Positions 44,399 through 53,813 of a stretch of DNA of 64,000 nt are shown here, piece by piece; the first letter of the stretch is position 1; every line of letters begins with the position of its first letter. Made by a program: the position numbers and the translations under genes. The notes below the pieces were generated by a model that saw nothing but the letters and a program-made list of their open reading frames with translations, searched no databases and was not told the DNA's origin. Source of the DNA: JAHEGP01 sp963792875 (lineage in GTDB: Bacteria; Pseudomonadota; Gammaproteobacteria; Pseudomonadales; JAHEGP01); NCBI GenBank assembly GCA_963792875.1, contig CAWBXV010000006.1, positions 372,001 through 436,000 on the forward strand. Reading direction: 5' to 3'.

Positions 44399-45625
44399 TC
44401 AGTCGACAATGGTAAAGCCCATGCCGGCCCGGTCGCGCAGGCGCTGCGTGAAACGCTCGTCAAAAGCCGTAGCGGGGGTCCAGCAGCCGCCGCCAAGGCC
44501 GGCCCTGGTGACGCCGGTGGCCAGGCAGGCAGCCGCCTGCCCGAACATCCTGGCGGTGGCGCCGTAACCCGGGTCCCGATCGGCGCTGACCGCGGCACGC
44601 AATACCCGGCCATCCGCCGTCGACCCGACAAAGCTCAGGTCGAAATAGCCCTGGCGCTGCTGCTGTTCGGAGGGGCCTTCGCCAGGTGCCGGCAGCAAGC
44701 GCTGCAGCAGCCAGCGGGATGGCGGCGTGGCGCCAGCCAGCATGAACGCAGCAAGGCCGGCGACCACGCCTGCGGCAGCGGACCGGCCGCGCCAGCCGGG
44801 GCCGGTCAGGATCGCTTCGTCGTAGCGGAAATCGGTGCCGTAGGCGTAGCCCGACAGCGCGTTGCTGCGGTGTACGACGCGGGTGTTGATGGCCGCCATG
44901 ACGAACGGTGCGCACCAGCTATCGAATTCGCGCTCGAAGCGGGGCGTGGACATGGCGTCCTGGCGCGTGCTGAGCGCGTGATCGGCCGGGCATAACAGGT
45001 AGGGGTCGGCCAGTGCGCGGCGCACGGCGCGGTCGCTGCTGCCTTCACGCATGGCGTTCAGCAGGCTGGCCGCAGTGCCTCCCGACAGGCCGCCCCGCAT
45101 GTCGGCGACGCGCATCTTGACGTGCGAGCAGGGCTGTCCGAAGCGCTGCAGCGCTTCCCGCTGCAGAAACGCTACGCCGAGGTCTGAGGGAATCGAGTCA
45201 AAGCCGCAGCAGTTTACCAGGCGCGACCCCGTGCGTTGGGCCGTTGCCTCGTAGCGCTGGATCATCTGGTGAATCCATTGGGGCTCGCCGGTGAGATCGC
45301 AATAGGCCGTGCCGCTCTCGGCGCAGGCCCTCACCAACGCTTCGCCGTACAGTGCGTAGGGGCCGACGGTGGTCGCGACTGCCCGGGTGCGTGCGCACAG
45401 GTCGCGCAGGGCGGCGCCATCGCCGGCGTCGGCGGTGATCAGCGGGAGCTGATCGGCGCCCAGCTGGCGGCGCAGATCTTCGAGTCTGGCGGCGGAGCGC
45501 CCGGCTACGGCCCAGCGCAGGCGCTGGCCATCGGTGCCGAATTCCTCGGCGAGATAGCGGCAGGTGATCTTGCCGACGAAGCTGGTTGCGCCGAATACAA
45601 TCAGGTCAAACTGGGTTTTCTGCAT
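44399..45625 (-). CDS. Saccharopine dehydrogenase-like / trans-acting enoyl reductase
   Basis: 408 residues, start ATG 45625. N-terminal NAD(P)-binding fold with FGATSFVGKITCRYLAEEFG and RWAVAGRS. A conserved middle with YCDLTGEPQWIHQMI and VNCCGFDSIPSDLGV is diagnostic of this subgroup, which includes mycobacterial trans-acting enoyl reductases of lipid synthesis. A single membrane-like stretch lies near residue 285 (AAAGVVAGLAAFMLAGATPP). Actual substrate unknown; not lysine biosynthesis. Confidence 0.88.
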   Translation of the reverse strand: MQKTQFDLIVFGATSFVGKITCRYLAEEFGTDGQRLRWAVAGRSAARLEDLRRQLGADQLPLITADAGDGAALRDLCARTRAVATTVGPYALYGEALVRACAESGTAYCDLTGEPQWIHQMIQRYEATAQRTGSRLVNCCGFDSIPSDLGVAFLQREALQRFGQPCSHVKMRVADMRGGLSGGTAASLLNAMREGSSDRAVRRALADPYLLCPADHALSTRQDAMSTPRFEREFDSWCAPFVMAAINTRVVHRSNALSGYAYGTDFRYDEAILTGPGWRGRSAAAGVVAGLAAFMLAGATPPSRWLLQRLLPAPGEGPSEQQQRQGYFDLSFVGSTADGRVLRAAVSADRDPGYGATARMFGQAAACLATGVTRAGLGGGCWTPATAFDERFTQRLRDRAGMGFTIVD

Positions 45626-46010
45626 CGACCGGCTCCTGCAGCGGTGGGGCGTGGCTGCGCCAGGCGGTGCGCCTTGCGCGTCGTCGTCCTGGCTGGCATC
45701 GGTCAAGGCGGTCAGCAGGCGCTGCGGCGATGTGACCATAAAAGCCGGTATGGACCAGGGCATCGTAGAGAACGCGACGCGCCGGCGCAACATTGTCGTG
45801 GCTGGTTGAATCAGGTCGGCCCTCGGCGCATTGCCGTCGTTGTATTGGAACTGTTAGGATGCCGTTGGGGAGGGATGTAACCAGGGTCCTTGTTCAAATT
45901 CCTATGCTATCGAATTGACTATTGACGCGTAGCACATTGTCGATAACATAACAGACGATATTCTGCGTTTTGCTGTTTGAAAATAAACCCATAACAAAAG
46001 GGTAGTGACC
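45626..46010 (+). promoter_or_regulatory. Intergenic region with predicted promoter of the WS/DGAT gene
   Basis: 385 bases without a supported gene. The last 120 are AT-rich. TTGACG at 45922-45927, 16 bases, then TAACAT at 45944-45949 is the best sigma-70-like pair; an overlapping TTGACT starts at 45915. The ATG of the next gene is about 60 bases further on. Confidence 0.4.
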
Positions 46011-47519
46011 ATGAAACAATTGGGATACACGGATTCCATCTTCGTTACGCTAGAAACGCCCACAACGCCTCAGCACATAGGGTTTCTGGGAGTGTATGAT
46101 CCCTCCACGGCGCCTAACGGGATGGTCAGGTTCAAGGATGTGCTGGCCAATTTCGGTCGTCGCCTGAACACGCTGCCGACCTTCCGCACGCGGCTCGTGC
46201 AGGTGCCGGGTAGTCTGGATCGCCCTTACTGGGTGGTCGATGACAGCTTCGATGTGGAATACCACATCCGCCACATCGCCGTGCCGCAGCCGGGCGACTG
46301 GCGCCAGCTCTGCATTCAGGTGGCTCGGCTCCATGCGCGCGGGCTCGATCTTAAGCGCCCGCTGTGGGAGTGCAACGTCATCGAGGGGCTGAATAACATC
46401 GAGGGCGTGCCGCCGGGGGCCTTTGCCGTCTATATGAAGATCCACCACTCCATGGTCGATGGTGACCTGGGGCAGCGCGTGCTGGCCATCCTGCACGACC
46501 TCGAGGCCGATCCCATGGTCTACGATGACGAGGAGGACGAGGAGGAGATCGCCGAGGGCATGCAGGAGGAGTACGGTGGGCCGATGTTGGGCGACTCCGA
46601 ACTGATCACCCGCGCGTTCACCAACCGGGTGAGGAATGCCATACCCTATGCCAAGACCGCGGTCCAGGTTATCGGCAATTTGGGTGACACTCTCGTCAAG
46701 ATGGCAAGGCAGGAGCTGCCGGCGCCGGCCATGGGGCCCAAGACCCGCTTCGACGAGCCGGTAGGCGCTCACCGCGTACTGGATGCGGCAAGCTTCGATC
46801 TCAACGATATCAAGGCCATCAAGACTGCAACCCACACCACGGTCAACGATGTGTGTGTCACGATCTGCAGTGGCGCGCTGCGCAAGTACCTGGAGTTCCA
46901 TGGCGAACTGCCGGACGATAGCCTGGTTGCCAATATGCCGGTCAACATGCGCAAGCGCGGTATCACCAGCGACGAGAACAATCAGGTCGCCGCCATGATG
47001 GCCAAGATCCACACGGAAATCGCCGACCCCATCGATCGCCTCCACATGGTGCACGACAGTATCGGCGACGCCAAGAAGTTCATTGGAACGCCGATCTCCG
47101 AGCCATTGAAGATTGTCGGCTTGTTTCCGCCGTTCATGGCCAAGCCGCTCTCCAGGTTGTATGCACACGGGGAGCTGACGCGCTTCCTGCCGGCGGGTAC
47201 TCCCTGCGTCATCACCAATGTGCCCGGGCCGCCGATGGACCTGTACTCCAACGGTGCCAAGCTGGTCAAGATGCACCTGCTCGGTCTGCTGACGCCCGGC
47301 GTCGGCCTGTTCCACGCCATCTTCAGCCAGGGTGATGTGCTGAGCATCACGGTGCTGTGCGATCGCGACATGATGCCGGACCCGGCGTTTTATCGGCAAT
47401 GCCTGGAAGAGTCGTACGCGGAGCTGAAGGAGGCCGTACTCGGCAAGCCCAAGCCCAAGGCGGCTAAAGCAGCGCCGAAGAAGAAGGCCGCCGAGCCCAA
47501 GGCCCAGCCTGAAGCGTAG
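46011..47519 (+). CDS. Wax ester synthase/diacylglycerol acyltransferase
   Basis: 502 residues. KIHHSMVDGD near residue 144 is the HHxxxDG active site; PLWECNVIEGL precedes it and NVPGPPMDLYSNGAKL is the PGP motif of the second domain. Makes wax esters or triacylglycerols from acyl-CoA, for carbon storage, at the inner membrane. An acidic insertion (DDEEDEEEIAEGMQEE) follows the active site and the last 30 residues are rich in Lys, Ala and Pro (KPKPKAAKAAPKKKAAEPKA), an unusual tail that could bind membranes or nucleic acid. A strong terminator follows. Confidence 0.94.
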   Translation: MKQLGYTDSIFVTLETPTTPQHIGFLGVYDPSTAPNGMVRFKDVLANFGRRLNTLPTFRTRLVQVPGSLDRPYWVVDDSFDVEYHIRHIAVPQPGDWRQLCIQVARLHARGLDLKRPLWECNVIEGLNNIEGVPPGAFAVYMKIHHSMVDGDLGQRVLAILHDLEADPMVYDDEEDEEEIAEGMQEEYGGPMLGDSELITRAFTNRVRNAIPYAKTAVQVIGNLGDTLVKMARQELPAPAMGPKTRFDEPVGAHRVLDAASFDLNDIKAIKTATHTTVNDVCVTICSGALRKYLEFHGELPDDSLVANMPVNMRKRGITSDENNQVAAMMAKIHTEIADPIDRLHMVHDSIGDAKKFIGTPISEPLKIVGLFPPFMAKPLSRLYAHGELTRFLPAGTPCVITNVPGPPMDLYSNGAKLVKMHLLGLLTPGVGLFHAIFSQGDVLSITVLCDRDMMPDPAFYRQCLEESYAELKEAVLGKPKPKAAKAAPKKKAAEPKAQPEA

Positions 47520-47530
47520 GTTTGGCCTGT

Positions 47531-47583
47531 CCCCCACAGACCCGGGGCGGTTCGCGCTCCGGGCCTTGTGGGGGTCGTTTTTT
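47531..47583 (+). terminator. Rho-independent terminator after the WS/DGAT gene
   Basis: CCCCCACA (47531) pairs with TGTGGGGG (47567), with further CCGGG/CCCGG pairing inside, followed by TCGTTTTTT. Confidence 0.85.
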
Positions 47584-47749
47584 CAATAGCTGGCAGCTGG
47601 CGCCCGCTCGCTTTGTCGAATCGCGAAGTCTGACGCGGTCCCCAGACGCGGTCTCCATGTGAAAGCGGATGTTCGTGCAGCCCTGCCGTCGCTGGCGTGG
47701 CAGCGTTGCGTGCACAATGTCTGTCACTCGATGTTGTACGGGGGTAAGC

Positions 47750-48544
47750 GTGGATTATCTGCTGGAAGCCTCGACCTATCGCTCTATCCTTATCGGCAGC
47801 TTCATTTACGCCTTGGTCATTCTGATCGGTGCGTTCTTCGTGAGGGCGCCGTACGGGCGCTTTGCCTCGGCCTCGTGGGGCGTCAGCCTCAGCCCTAAGT
47901 GGGGCTGGTTTCTGATGGAACTGCCCGCCACGCTCAGCTTCGTCGTGTTCTTTTTTGCCGGGCAGAACTGCACGCAAGCGGTGCCGCTGTTCTTTCTTGG
48001 CGTGTGGCTGTTGCATTACGGCAACCGCGGATTTCTCTTTCCGCTGCTCATGCGGGTGCCCAAGGGCGCCAAGGGCAGTTTTTCCCTGATGGTCGTCGTG
48101 GCAGGCTGGCTGGTGACCACTCTGCACGGTTATCTGAATGCCGTATTCATCTCGCACCTGGGCACTCACTTCACCCTGGATTGGTTTGGCGACCCTCGAT
48201 TCCTGATCGGGATGTCGATCTACGCGATCGGCTTCACCCTCAATATTCAGTCCGACGCGATTCTGCGCAACCTGCGCAGCCGGGAAGAGGTGGCGCGGGG
48301 AGAGAAGGTCTACCGCATCCCGCAAGGCGGTCTTTTCCGCTACGTCACCAATCCGAGTTATTTTTCGGAGCTGCTGTCATTTGCCGGATTTGCCATCGCC
48401 ACCTGGTCGCTGGGCGCGGTCTTCGTGCTGCTGGTGAGCGCAGCCAATCTGATTCCACGGGCCTTTCAGGTGCATCGCTGGTATCGGGAAAAATTCCCGG
48501 ACTATCCGGCGGACAGGAAGGTATTGATCCCCTTCGTGGTCTAG
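47750..48544 (+). CDS. 3-oxo-5-alpha-steroid 4-dehydrogenase family protein
   Basis: 264 residues from GTG 47750; an upstream ATG at 47717 is possible. About six membrane segments (for example ILIGSFIYALVILIGAFFV and LPATLSFVVFFFAG). The C-terminal steroid-5-alpha-reductase block is clear: GGLFRYVTNPSYFSELLSFA, then AFQVHRWYREKFPDYP and RKVLIPFVV. This family reduces double bonds of 3-oxo steroids or polyprenols with NADPH. Bacterial substrates are mostly unproven; a role in steroid or fatty-lipid metabolism suits the neighbours. Confidence 0.9.
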   Translation: MDYLLEASTYRSILIGSFIYALVILIGAFFVRAPYGRFASASWGVSLSPKWGWFLMELPATLSFVVFFFAGQNCTQAVPLFFLGVWLLHYGNRGFLFPLLMRVPKGAKGSFSLMVVVAGWLVTTLHGYLNAVFISHLGTHFTLDWFGDPRFLIGMSIYAIGFTLNIQSDAILRNLRSREEVARGEKVYRIPQGGLFRYVTNPSYFSELLSFAGFAIATWSLGAVFVLLVSAANLIPRAFQVHRWYREKFPDYPADRKVLIPFVV

Positions 48545-48927
48545 CGGTCAGGCTGGCAGCCGCGATGGATGCCGCCGGTTGCCACGACGAACAGTCTGCA
48601 GCATCGCTTGCGTGCTCGTCCCTGATGGTGCCCGTCCCGGCCGGTGATCCTCCCGCCAACAGCGGCCACGCCCCTGGGCGGTTTCTTGTGCCTCAATTGC
48701 TGCCGGGCTGCTACAGCCTTCGCGCTGTGTCGGCCGCTTCGATCGCAAGTCCACTCCATGTATCGAAATACTGCTGTGGAGCGTCCCTGGAAGTGCGGTC
48801 TCCTGGGGTTTACGTTTAGTCGCAAGGGGTTGAAAATCAGGGTGGCAGCCTGGCGGCGTGGGAGGAGGGCAGCCGTGAGGTTGCGCCCTATCCCGATTAG
48901 CTTCCCATCCAAACAGGAATTACTGCC
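48545..48927 (+). other. Intergenic region, no supported gene
   Basis: 383 bases. A GC-rich half with open frames lacking any family signature, followed by sequence leading into a lower-GC gene. GTTTAGTCGCAAGGGGTTG-like direct pieces near 48815 are not clearly functional. I see no RNA gene. Confidence 0.4.
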
Positions 48928-49383
48928 ATGGAAGTCTCAACAAGCATAGAAATTACACAACCTAAAGAAAAAGTCTGGAAGGCGATTACGGATATCGAAA
49001 ATGCTGCCGCGATGATTTCGAGCATTATCTCAATTGATGTACTGGAAAAGCCCAAGAGCAGTTTCATAGGCTTCAAGTGGAAAGAAACGCGCAGAATGTT
49101 TGGCAAGGAAGCAGCAGAAATAATGTGGGTAACTGATGCTGTAGAAAATGAATACTATGCTACCCGCGCTGAAAGTCACGGTTCTGTCTATATTTCGCGA
49201 TTATCACTGGCTGAATCAGCCGGAAATACGATATTGACCATGTCGTTTTCCGGCGAGGCAAAATCATTTACTGCCAGGATTCTTTCAGCTCTCACGGGCT
49301 TTTTTATCAGGGGTTCAATGGAGAAGGCGCTTCAGAAAGATCTGGTGGATCTAAAGCAATATGTTGAACGACTGACTGCATGA
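48928..49383 (+). CDS. SRPBCC (START-like) domain protein
   Basis: 151 residues. Begins MEVSTSIEITQPKEKVWKAI, the usual SRPBCC opening strand and helix, with WKETRRMFGKEAAEIMWVTD and the long C-terminal helix GSMEKALQKDLVDLKQYVER. Such proteins bind hydrophobic ligands in a deep pocket. Its DNA is distinctly more AT-rich than the genes before it, hinting at acquisition with the following insert. ATG chosen because it is the first and is preceded by AGGAAT. Confidence 0.85.
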   Translation: MEVSTSIEITQPKEKVWKAITDIENAAAMISSIISIDVLEKPKSSFIGFKWKETRRMFGKEAAEIMWVTDAVENEYYATRAESHGSVYISRLSLAESAGNTILTMSFSGEAKSFTARILSALTGFFIRGSMEKALQKDLVDLKQYVERLTA

Positions 49384-49465
49384 AACCTGGAACGTCTGCG
49401 TTGCTGCTCCCTTTGAGGAAGCGGCGGGTCGGCTATTGGCTTGAGGCCGGGAATTGGGGTTGAAA

Positions 49466-49529
49466 TCTAACCCGATCATTTCATAAACGGCCTGCTCAAC
49501 CATTTGGCGAACCCAAATCGTGATCGTCG
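49466..49529 (+). repeat. 64-bp direct repeat, left copy
   Basis: From TCTAACCCGATCATTTCATA to GATCGTCG. One mismatch to the copy at 51988-52051, same orientation. The two copies flank a 2.46-kb stretch with a transposase fragment, a Cys-rich gene and a patatin gene. Confidence 0.95.
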
Positions 49530-49807
49530 GCAAACACGGCCAGCGCGCGGGCGATGGCGCGGAAGCCGAGGCGAGCCTCGACAAACAAGCTCAGGGCCAG
49601 GTGGACCAGCGCGGTCTTCTGCCCGCCTGGGGGTGCCAGCTCGCTGCGCTCGGTGACTGGCACTGGTGTCGCCGCGGCCTTGAAACGGTCGCACTCCACG
49701 CTGAGCCGTGTGATCGTCCTGCGCTGCGCTCTGGCCGTCGCCCCGCGCTCGATGGCTTTTTGCTGCCACCGGTCCCGGCTTTGTTTTAACTTCCACCGTT
49801 CACTCAT
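49496..49807 (-). pseudogene. Transposase N-terminal fragment
   Basis: About 104 codons: MSERWKLKQSRDRWQQKAIE, a basic helical start, then PPGGQKTALVHLALSLFVEA and RLGFRAIARALAVFADD. This is the front of a family of large integrase-type transposases. It ends within the 64-bp repeat (FADDHDLGSPNG) with the catalytic part missing. The family name is uncertain. Confidence 0.65.
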
Positions 49808-49898
49808 CCGGGTTGCCCCTGGCCCATCCCGAAAAAAGACGGGATGATAAAGCCAAGCGGCGCGTCGGGCTGCCCCCAAACGGTTGATGACCCCCCTC

Positions 49899-50201
49899 AT
49901 GACGGATAACGATCGCACCCAGGCCTCACCCATTCCAGGCGAGCACTGTCGCTTCTGCGGCGACGCATCGGCACCGTTGGTGCAAACGCCGTGTTGTCAC
50001 CAGTGGATTTGCTGTGACACGGCCTGGGCCTCCTTTCAGGGCGGTGGTCGCTGTCAGTATGCGCACGAGCGCTTCAGCCTGTGCTACTCCCACTACATCG
50101 ATGGCCATGACGGTCCGTGGCAGCGCTGCCAGACCTGCAAAGACTTCTGGGACCCAATGCAGTACGAGGAGCTGTCCAGAAACTCCATCCCCAGATTCTA
50201 G
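49899..50201 (+). CDS. Small Cys/His-rich putative zinc-binding protein
   Basis: 100 residues. Cysteines in HCRFCGD, TPCCHQWICCD, GRCQYAHERFSLCYSHY and QRCQTCKDFW suggest two zinc sites, RING- or treble-clef-like. I have a sense of similar conserved hypothetical proteins in many bacteria but no function. An ATG at 49884 would add five residues. It sits between the transposase fragment and the patatin gene, in the segment bracketed by the 64-bp repeats. Confidence 0.6.
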   Translation: MTDNDRTQASPIPGEHCRFCGDASAPLVQTPCCHQWICCDTAWASFQGGGRCQYAHERFSLCYSHYIDGHDGPWQRCQTCKDFWDPMQYEELSRNSIPRF

Positions 50202-50254
50202 AAAAGTGGCTGCATGAGCGACGGATGGGGCCTCAAACCTCGGGTCCAATTCCT

Positions 50255-50287
50255 GGGGATGAAAATCCCCCTAAATGGGGCTTTTTT
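50255..50287 (+). terminator. Rho-independent terminator after the Cys-rich gene
   Basis: GGGGATGAAAATCCCC and ATCCCC-CTAAAT-GGGG are alternative hairpins, followed by CTTTTTT (50281-50287). Confidence 0.65.
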
Positions 50288-50540
50288 GGACACCCCAGTT
50301 ATCAACACAGTCGTCCGGCCGTGCACGGCAGGACGAAATCCACGGGCTATCCACACGGAGACCGACCTCAAATCTGGCCGATTCTACCCACAGATACCCC
50401 GGAAGAGCCTATTTATTTGGCTTCGTCACCTCATATCTGCGATGTTGAGTTATCTGGAGCCAAATAATAAACTGCCACTGCATTGCATCTTATCGACTAA
50501 ATCGTCGTCAAAAAATATCTATACCTATCGGATTTAGGCC
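50288..50540 (+). other. AT-rich leader of the patatin gene with DnaA-box-like sites
   Basis: No gene. TTATCAACA (50299-50307) and CTATCCACA (50347-50355) each differ from the DnaA box TTATCCACA at one base. No AT-rich repeat array or rep gene is present, so an origin is unproven. The last 80 bases are very AT-rich and probably carry the promoter of the next gene. Confidence 0.35.
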
Positions 50541-51974
50541 ATGAAAAAGCCATCCCGGCGGCAGTTAAAAGTCAGCCAGAACAATCTGAAAAACGCACTC
50601 AGCTATAGCGAATGGCTGCAAGCGGCCAAAGCCTACGATGAGCTGCATGGCTACGATGTCTGGCGGCAGCAAAACCAATCACCTTTTTATCCCTATGAAT
50701 TGTTGCAGGAGCAAATTGAAACGCTGCAATGCTATCGCCGGCAGGGACGACCAGACTTGTTGGTGCCCTATCTGCAAGAGAGTTTGCACAGAACCCTGGG
50801 CGAGTTAACGGATCCGCAGTTGTACAATGTATCCAAGGTAGGCACCAAGCATCTGGTCGAGAACTACCTGGATGAAATCGAATCGATGCTTGATTACCTG
50901 TGTGATACGGATTTTTACTTTATCGAAAAAAACAAAAAACAGTTGCTATTAAAACACGCAAGGAAAAATTTTGGCCGCAGCGCCTTAATGTTAAGTGCCG
51001 GTGGCGCTTTTGGTATTTGTCATTTCGGTGTTATAAAAACACTGCTGCATCACCAGTTACTTCCCGAGGTTATCGCTGGCTCCAGTATGGGCGCAATTGT
51101 CGCGGGCTTTGTCGGCACCCATAGCGATGAAGAAATACTAAAAATATTATCAGAACCAGAGAACCAACATTTTATGCCCATTAGTTGGCGCAAACTCAGC
51201 GCTGTGCTGATGGGCCAATCGCTGATGCAACCCGACCAGTTAATGGAATGCATTAGCTCGAATATTCCCGACGATACCTTTCTGCAGGCCTATCAGCGAA
51301 CCGGGCGGGTGATCAATATTACGGTATCACCCACAAGAGTCGGGCAGAAACCGCGCATACTCAACTATAAGACCGCCCCCAATGTGTTGGTTAGCTATGC
51401 CTGTAAAGCCTCGGCATCGATTCCCATCGCGTTCCCTCCGGTGCAACTAATGGCCAAATCTGCCACTGGTGAATTGATTCCCTATATGGCAAGTGAACTC
51501 TGGGCGGACGGCGGTGTGAGCACTGATATCCCGATGGGGCGTATGGGGCGACTGCATAACATCAACCATTTTATCGTCAGCCAGACCAACCCCCATGTCT
51601 TGCCCTTTGTCATCAACCGAAACCGTCCAGGCATTGTGCCGTATTTAGTCGACCTCGCCAGCTCTTCTGTCCACGCCCAGTGGCACCAATTCATTACTAC
51701 ATCCAAGAAGCGCATACCCAGCCGTGAGGCGCGCATCTGGTTAGACCGCGCCGATAGCCTACTAGGCCAGGATTACCTGGGTGATATCAATCTGCACCCT
51801 GACTTTCCCTTTCAGCGGTATATGAGTATTTTGTCCAATCCCTCGAATGCAGAGGTCAATGAATACATATTGGCGGGCGAGCGTACCACATGGCCGAAGC
51901 TGGCAATGATACGCAATCAAACACGTATTAGCCGGGCTTTGAAGCGCTGTGCGCTGAGACTGCAAGAAGCTTGA
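50541..51974 (+). CDS. Patatin-like phospholipase with DUF3336
   Basis: 477 residues. The N-terminal 140 residues match DUF3336 (YSEWLQAAKAYDELHGYDVW, LYNVSKVGTKHLVENYLDEI). The patatin domain has SAGGAFGICHFGVIKTLL (oxyanion loop), IAGSSMGAIVAGF (GxSxG with the nucleophilic Ser, near residue 180) and ELWADGGVSTDIPM (catalytic Asp, DGG). It resembles the triacylglycerol lipases and phospholipases A of this group. No signal peptide, so probably cytoplasmic or membrane-bound. The DNA is clearly AT-richer than the core and it lies between two 64-bp repeats: probably acquired. Confidence 0.93.
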   Translation: MKKPSRRQLKVSQNNLKNALSYSEWLQAAKAYDELHGYDVWRQQNQSPFYPYELLQEQIETLQCYRRQGRPDLLVPYLQESLHRTLGELTDPQLYNVSKVGTKHLVENYLDEIESMLDYLCDTDFYFIEKNKKQLLLKHARKNFGRSALMLSAGGAFGICHFGVIKTLLHHQLLPEVIAGSSMGAIVAGFVGTHSDEEILKILSEPENQHFMPISWRKLSAVLMGQSLMQPDQLMECISSNIPDDTFLQAYQRTGRVINITVSPTRVGQKPRILNYKTAPNVLVSYACKASASIPIAFPPVQLMAKSATGELIPYMASELWADGGVSTDIPMGRMGRLHNINHFIVSQTNPHVLPFVINRNRPGIVPYLVDLASSSVHAQWHQFITTSKKRIPSREARIWLDRADSLLGQDYLGDINLHPDFPFQRYMSILSNPSNAEVNEYILAGERTTWPKLAMIRNQTRISRALKRCALRLQEA

Positions 51975-51987
51975 AATGCATTTTGGT

Positions 51988-52051
51988 TCTAGCCCGATCA
52001 TTTCATAAACGGCCTGCTCAACCATTTGGCGAACCCAAATCGTGATCGTCG
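51988..52051 (+). repeat. 64-bp direct repeat, right copy
   Basis: From TCTAGCCCGATCATTTCATA to GATCGTCG; begins 13 bases after the patatin stop. On the minus strand both copies encode WVRQMVEQAVYEMIGL in one frame and FGFAKWLSRPFMK then stop in another, so they may be the end of a lost gene or element. Confidence 0.95.
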
Positions 52052-52192
52052 CAACTCGCTTTCCTGCTTCGACGAGTTGTAAAGTGCCGAAGTTCGCTCT
52101 GGGTGGAGCGGTCTTACCAGGCTTTCCGGCTAAAAAATGATCAATTCTCGGACGCAAGCCAAGGTCAGCCCTCCTGCGCTCAGGTGTGTCAC

Positions 52193-53813
52193 TGATACTC
52201 TATTCCGCAGTTTTTCTTGCTTGACTGATGGGCGGGCCTGCGGGTAGTGGAGAGGGCTGGACTGCCATCACGACTCCTCCGCCTCGCTCTGCAAGGCATT
52301 ATCAACATGGCAATGGCAGACCAGCATGGTAAGATTCGCGCGATTTTCGCCCAATGGCAATATCCCCCGTGCTGATTGACTCCCTTCCCTGCGCGAAGCA
52401 GTATGTTCTCCATCTCAATGACACACTGAAGTCCAGCAAGGCCTCTGCCGGGCTCACCGCTTGTCAGTGCACCTGGCTGATCACAGTGCTGGTCGGCATT
52501 CTGGTCACCGGTACGCTCAATTGGGCGGCTTATGAGCGCCCAGCTTGAAAGTGTATCGGCAAAGCCGCCTGCGCTGGATGTTTTACCACGCCAAGATTGC
52601 CTGGCCGCTGCTCCTGCAGTCCAGTATTGGCTACCTGCTGATGTATTACGCGATTCATCAGGGTGTCCTGATCATCGATGACACCGACAAGCGCCGCTCG
52701 AAGCGAACGATGAGAATCGCCGGCGCCCACAAAGTCAAAGACAAGAAGACCGGCGGCTATTTCAATGGGCAGGAACTGATCTTCGTAGTGCTGGTAACCG
52801 ACGTGGTCACGATTCCCGTCGCCTTTCGATGGTATACCCCCGATCCGGCGTTGTCGGCCTGGCGCCAGGAAAACCGCCGCCTGAAGGCGCTGGGTATGCC
52901 GGCGGAGGCGCGCCCGAGAAAGCCCAACGCTCATCCGGGCTACCCCACGAAGCAGGCCTTGGCACAAGCAATGCTCCGGGAGTTTACTGCGCGCTTTCCT
53001 GGTGTGAGGATCCAATCCGTCCTCGCTGATGCGCTTTATGGTACCGGCGAGTTCATGGACCTTGCGGCCTCGGTGACGGGAAACGCACAGATTGTCAGCC
53101 AGCTGCGCGGTAATCAGCTGGTATTCAGTCGTGGCCGGAAGGTCGACCTGGCGACCTATTTCTCCCGTCAGGCAGGTGCCGCGACCCTGCTGCCCATCAG
53201 GGGTGGCGAGAAGAAGCAGGTCACGATGCTGGCGGCGCGCCTGCCGGTCAAGGCGCACGGGAAGCGACGCTTTGTGATCGCCTTGAAATACGAAGGGGAG
53301 ACGGCCTACCGGTATCTGGTGGCTTCGGACCTGTCCTGGCGCCATCAGGACATCGCCGAGTTGTATACCTTGAGGTGGCTCGTGGAGGTTTTCATTCAGG
53401 ACTGGAAGTGCCATGCAGGCTGGAACAAGCTGACCAAACACCAGGGCATCGAGGGGTCGACGCGGGGCGTGATCCTGAGCCTGCTGTGCGATCATCTGTT
53501 GCTGCTGCATCCGACGCAATCGGCCCGACTGAAGAACAAGCAACCCGGCCTGTCGGTGGGTTGTCTCATCGAGTCCATCAAGGCAGAAGCTCTCGTGGGC
53601 ACCATGGAAGCCATCGTTCAAGCCGAAGATCCCGGCGCAGCCCTCAAGGTATTCACAAGCGCGATACGGGCTACCCTGGAGGAACGATTATCGCGCAAAC
53701 ACCTGGCCGGCGTTGACTTGGGAAGAATGGAAGCGTCGCCTTCGCTCCGCTATCGCCAATAGCCGAGTGGGGGCGCCCACGTCAACGGTAAAAAACTGCG
53801 GAATCGAGTATCA
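52193..53813 (+). mobile_element. IS4-family insertion sequence
   Basis: 1,621 bp with 23-bp inverted repeats: TGATACTCTATTCCGCAG on the left (52193-52215) and, on the opposite strand, TGATACTCGATTCCGCAG on the right (53791-53813), one mismatch in 23. No clear target duplication flanks them. It carries one transposase gene, interrupted by a frameshift. Confidence 0.9.
52354..53762 (+). pseudogene. IS4-family transposase, one frameshift
   Basis: The first 63 codons (MAISPVLIDSLPCAKQYVLH...) end NWAAYERPA-stop; the continuing protein resumes in another frame at about 52545 (KVYRQSRLRWMFYHAKIAW). One missing base near 52540 accounts for it. DDE residues: VLIIDDTDKRRSKRT, VLADALYGTGEF, and YTLRWLVEVFIQDWK, which fits the Y-(2)-R-(3)-E-(6)-K signature of IS4. 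IS4 elements do not normally use frameshifting, so I take this copy as dead unless the base is a sequencing error. Confidence 0.85.

Noticed and set aside
44399..45625. Lysine-pathway saccharopine dehydrogenase
   Set aside because: The diagnostic middle motifs and the neighbourhood fit the enoyl-reductase-like subgroup, not lysine metabolism.
52354..53762. Programmed frameshifting in the IS4 transposase
   Set aside because: No slippery run is present at the break near 52540 and IS4 elements do not use frameshifting; a missing base explains it.
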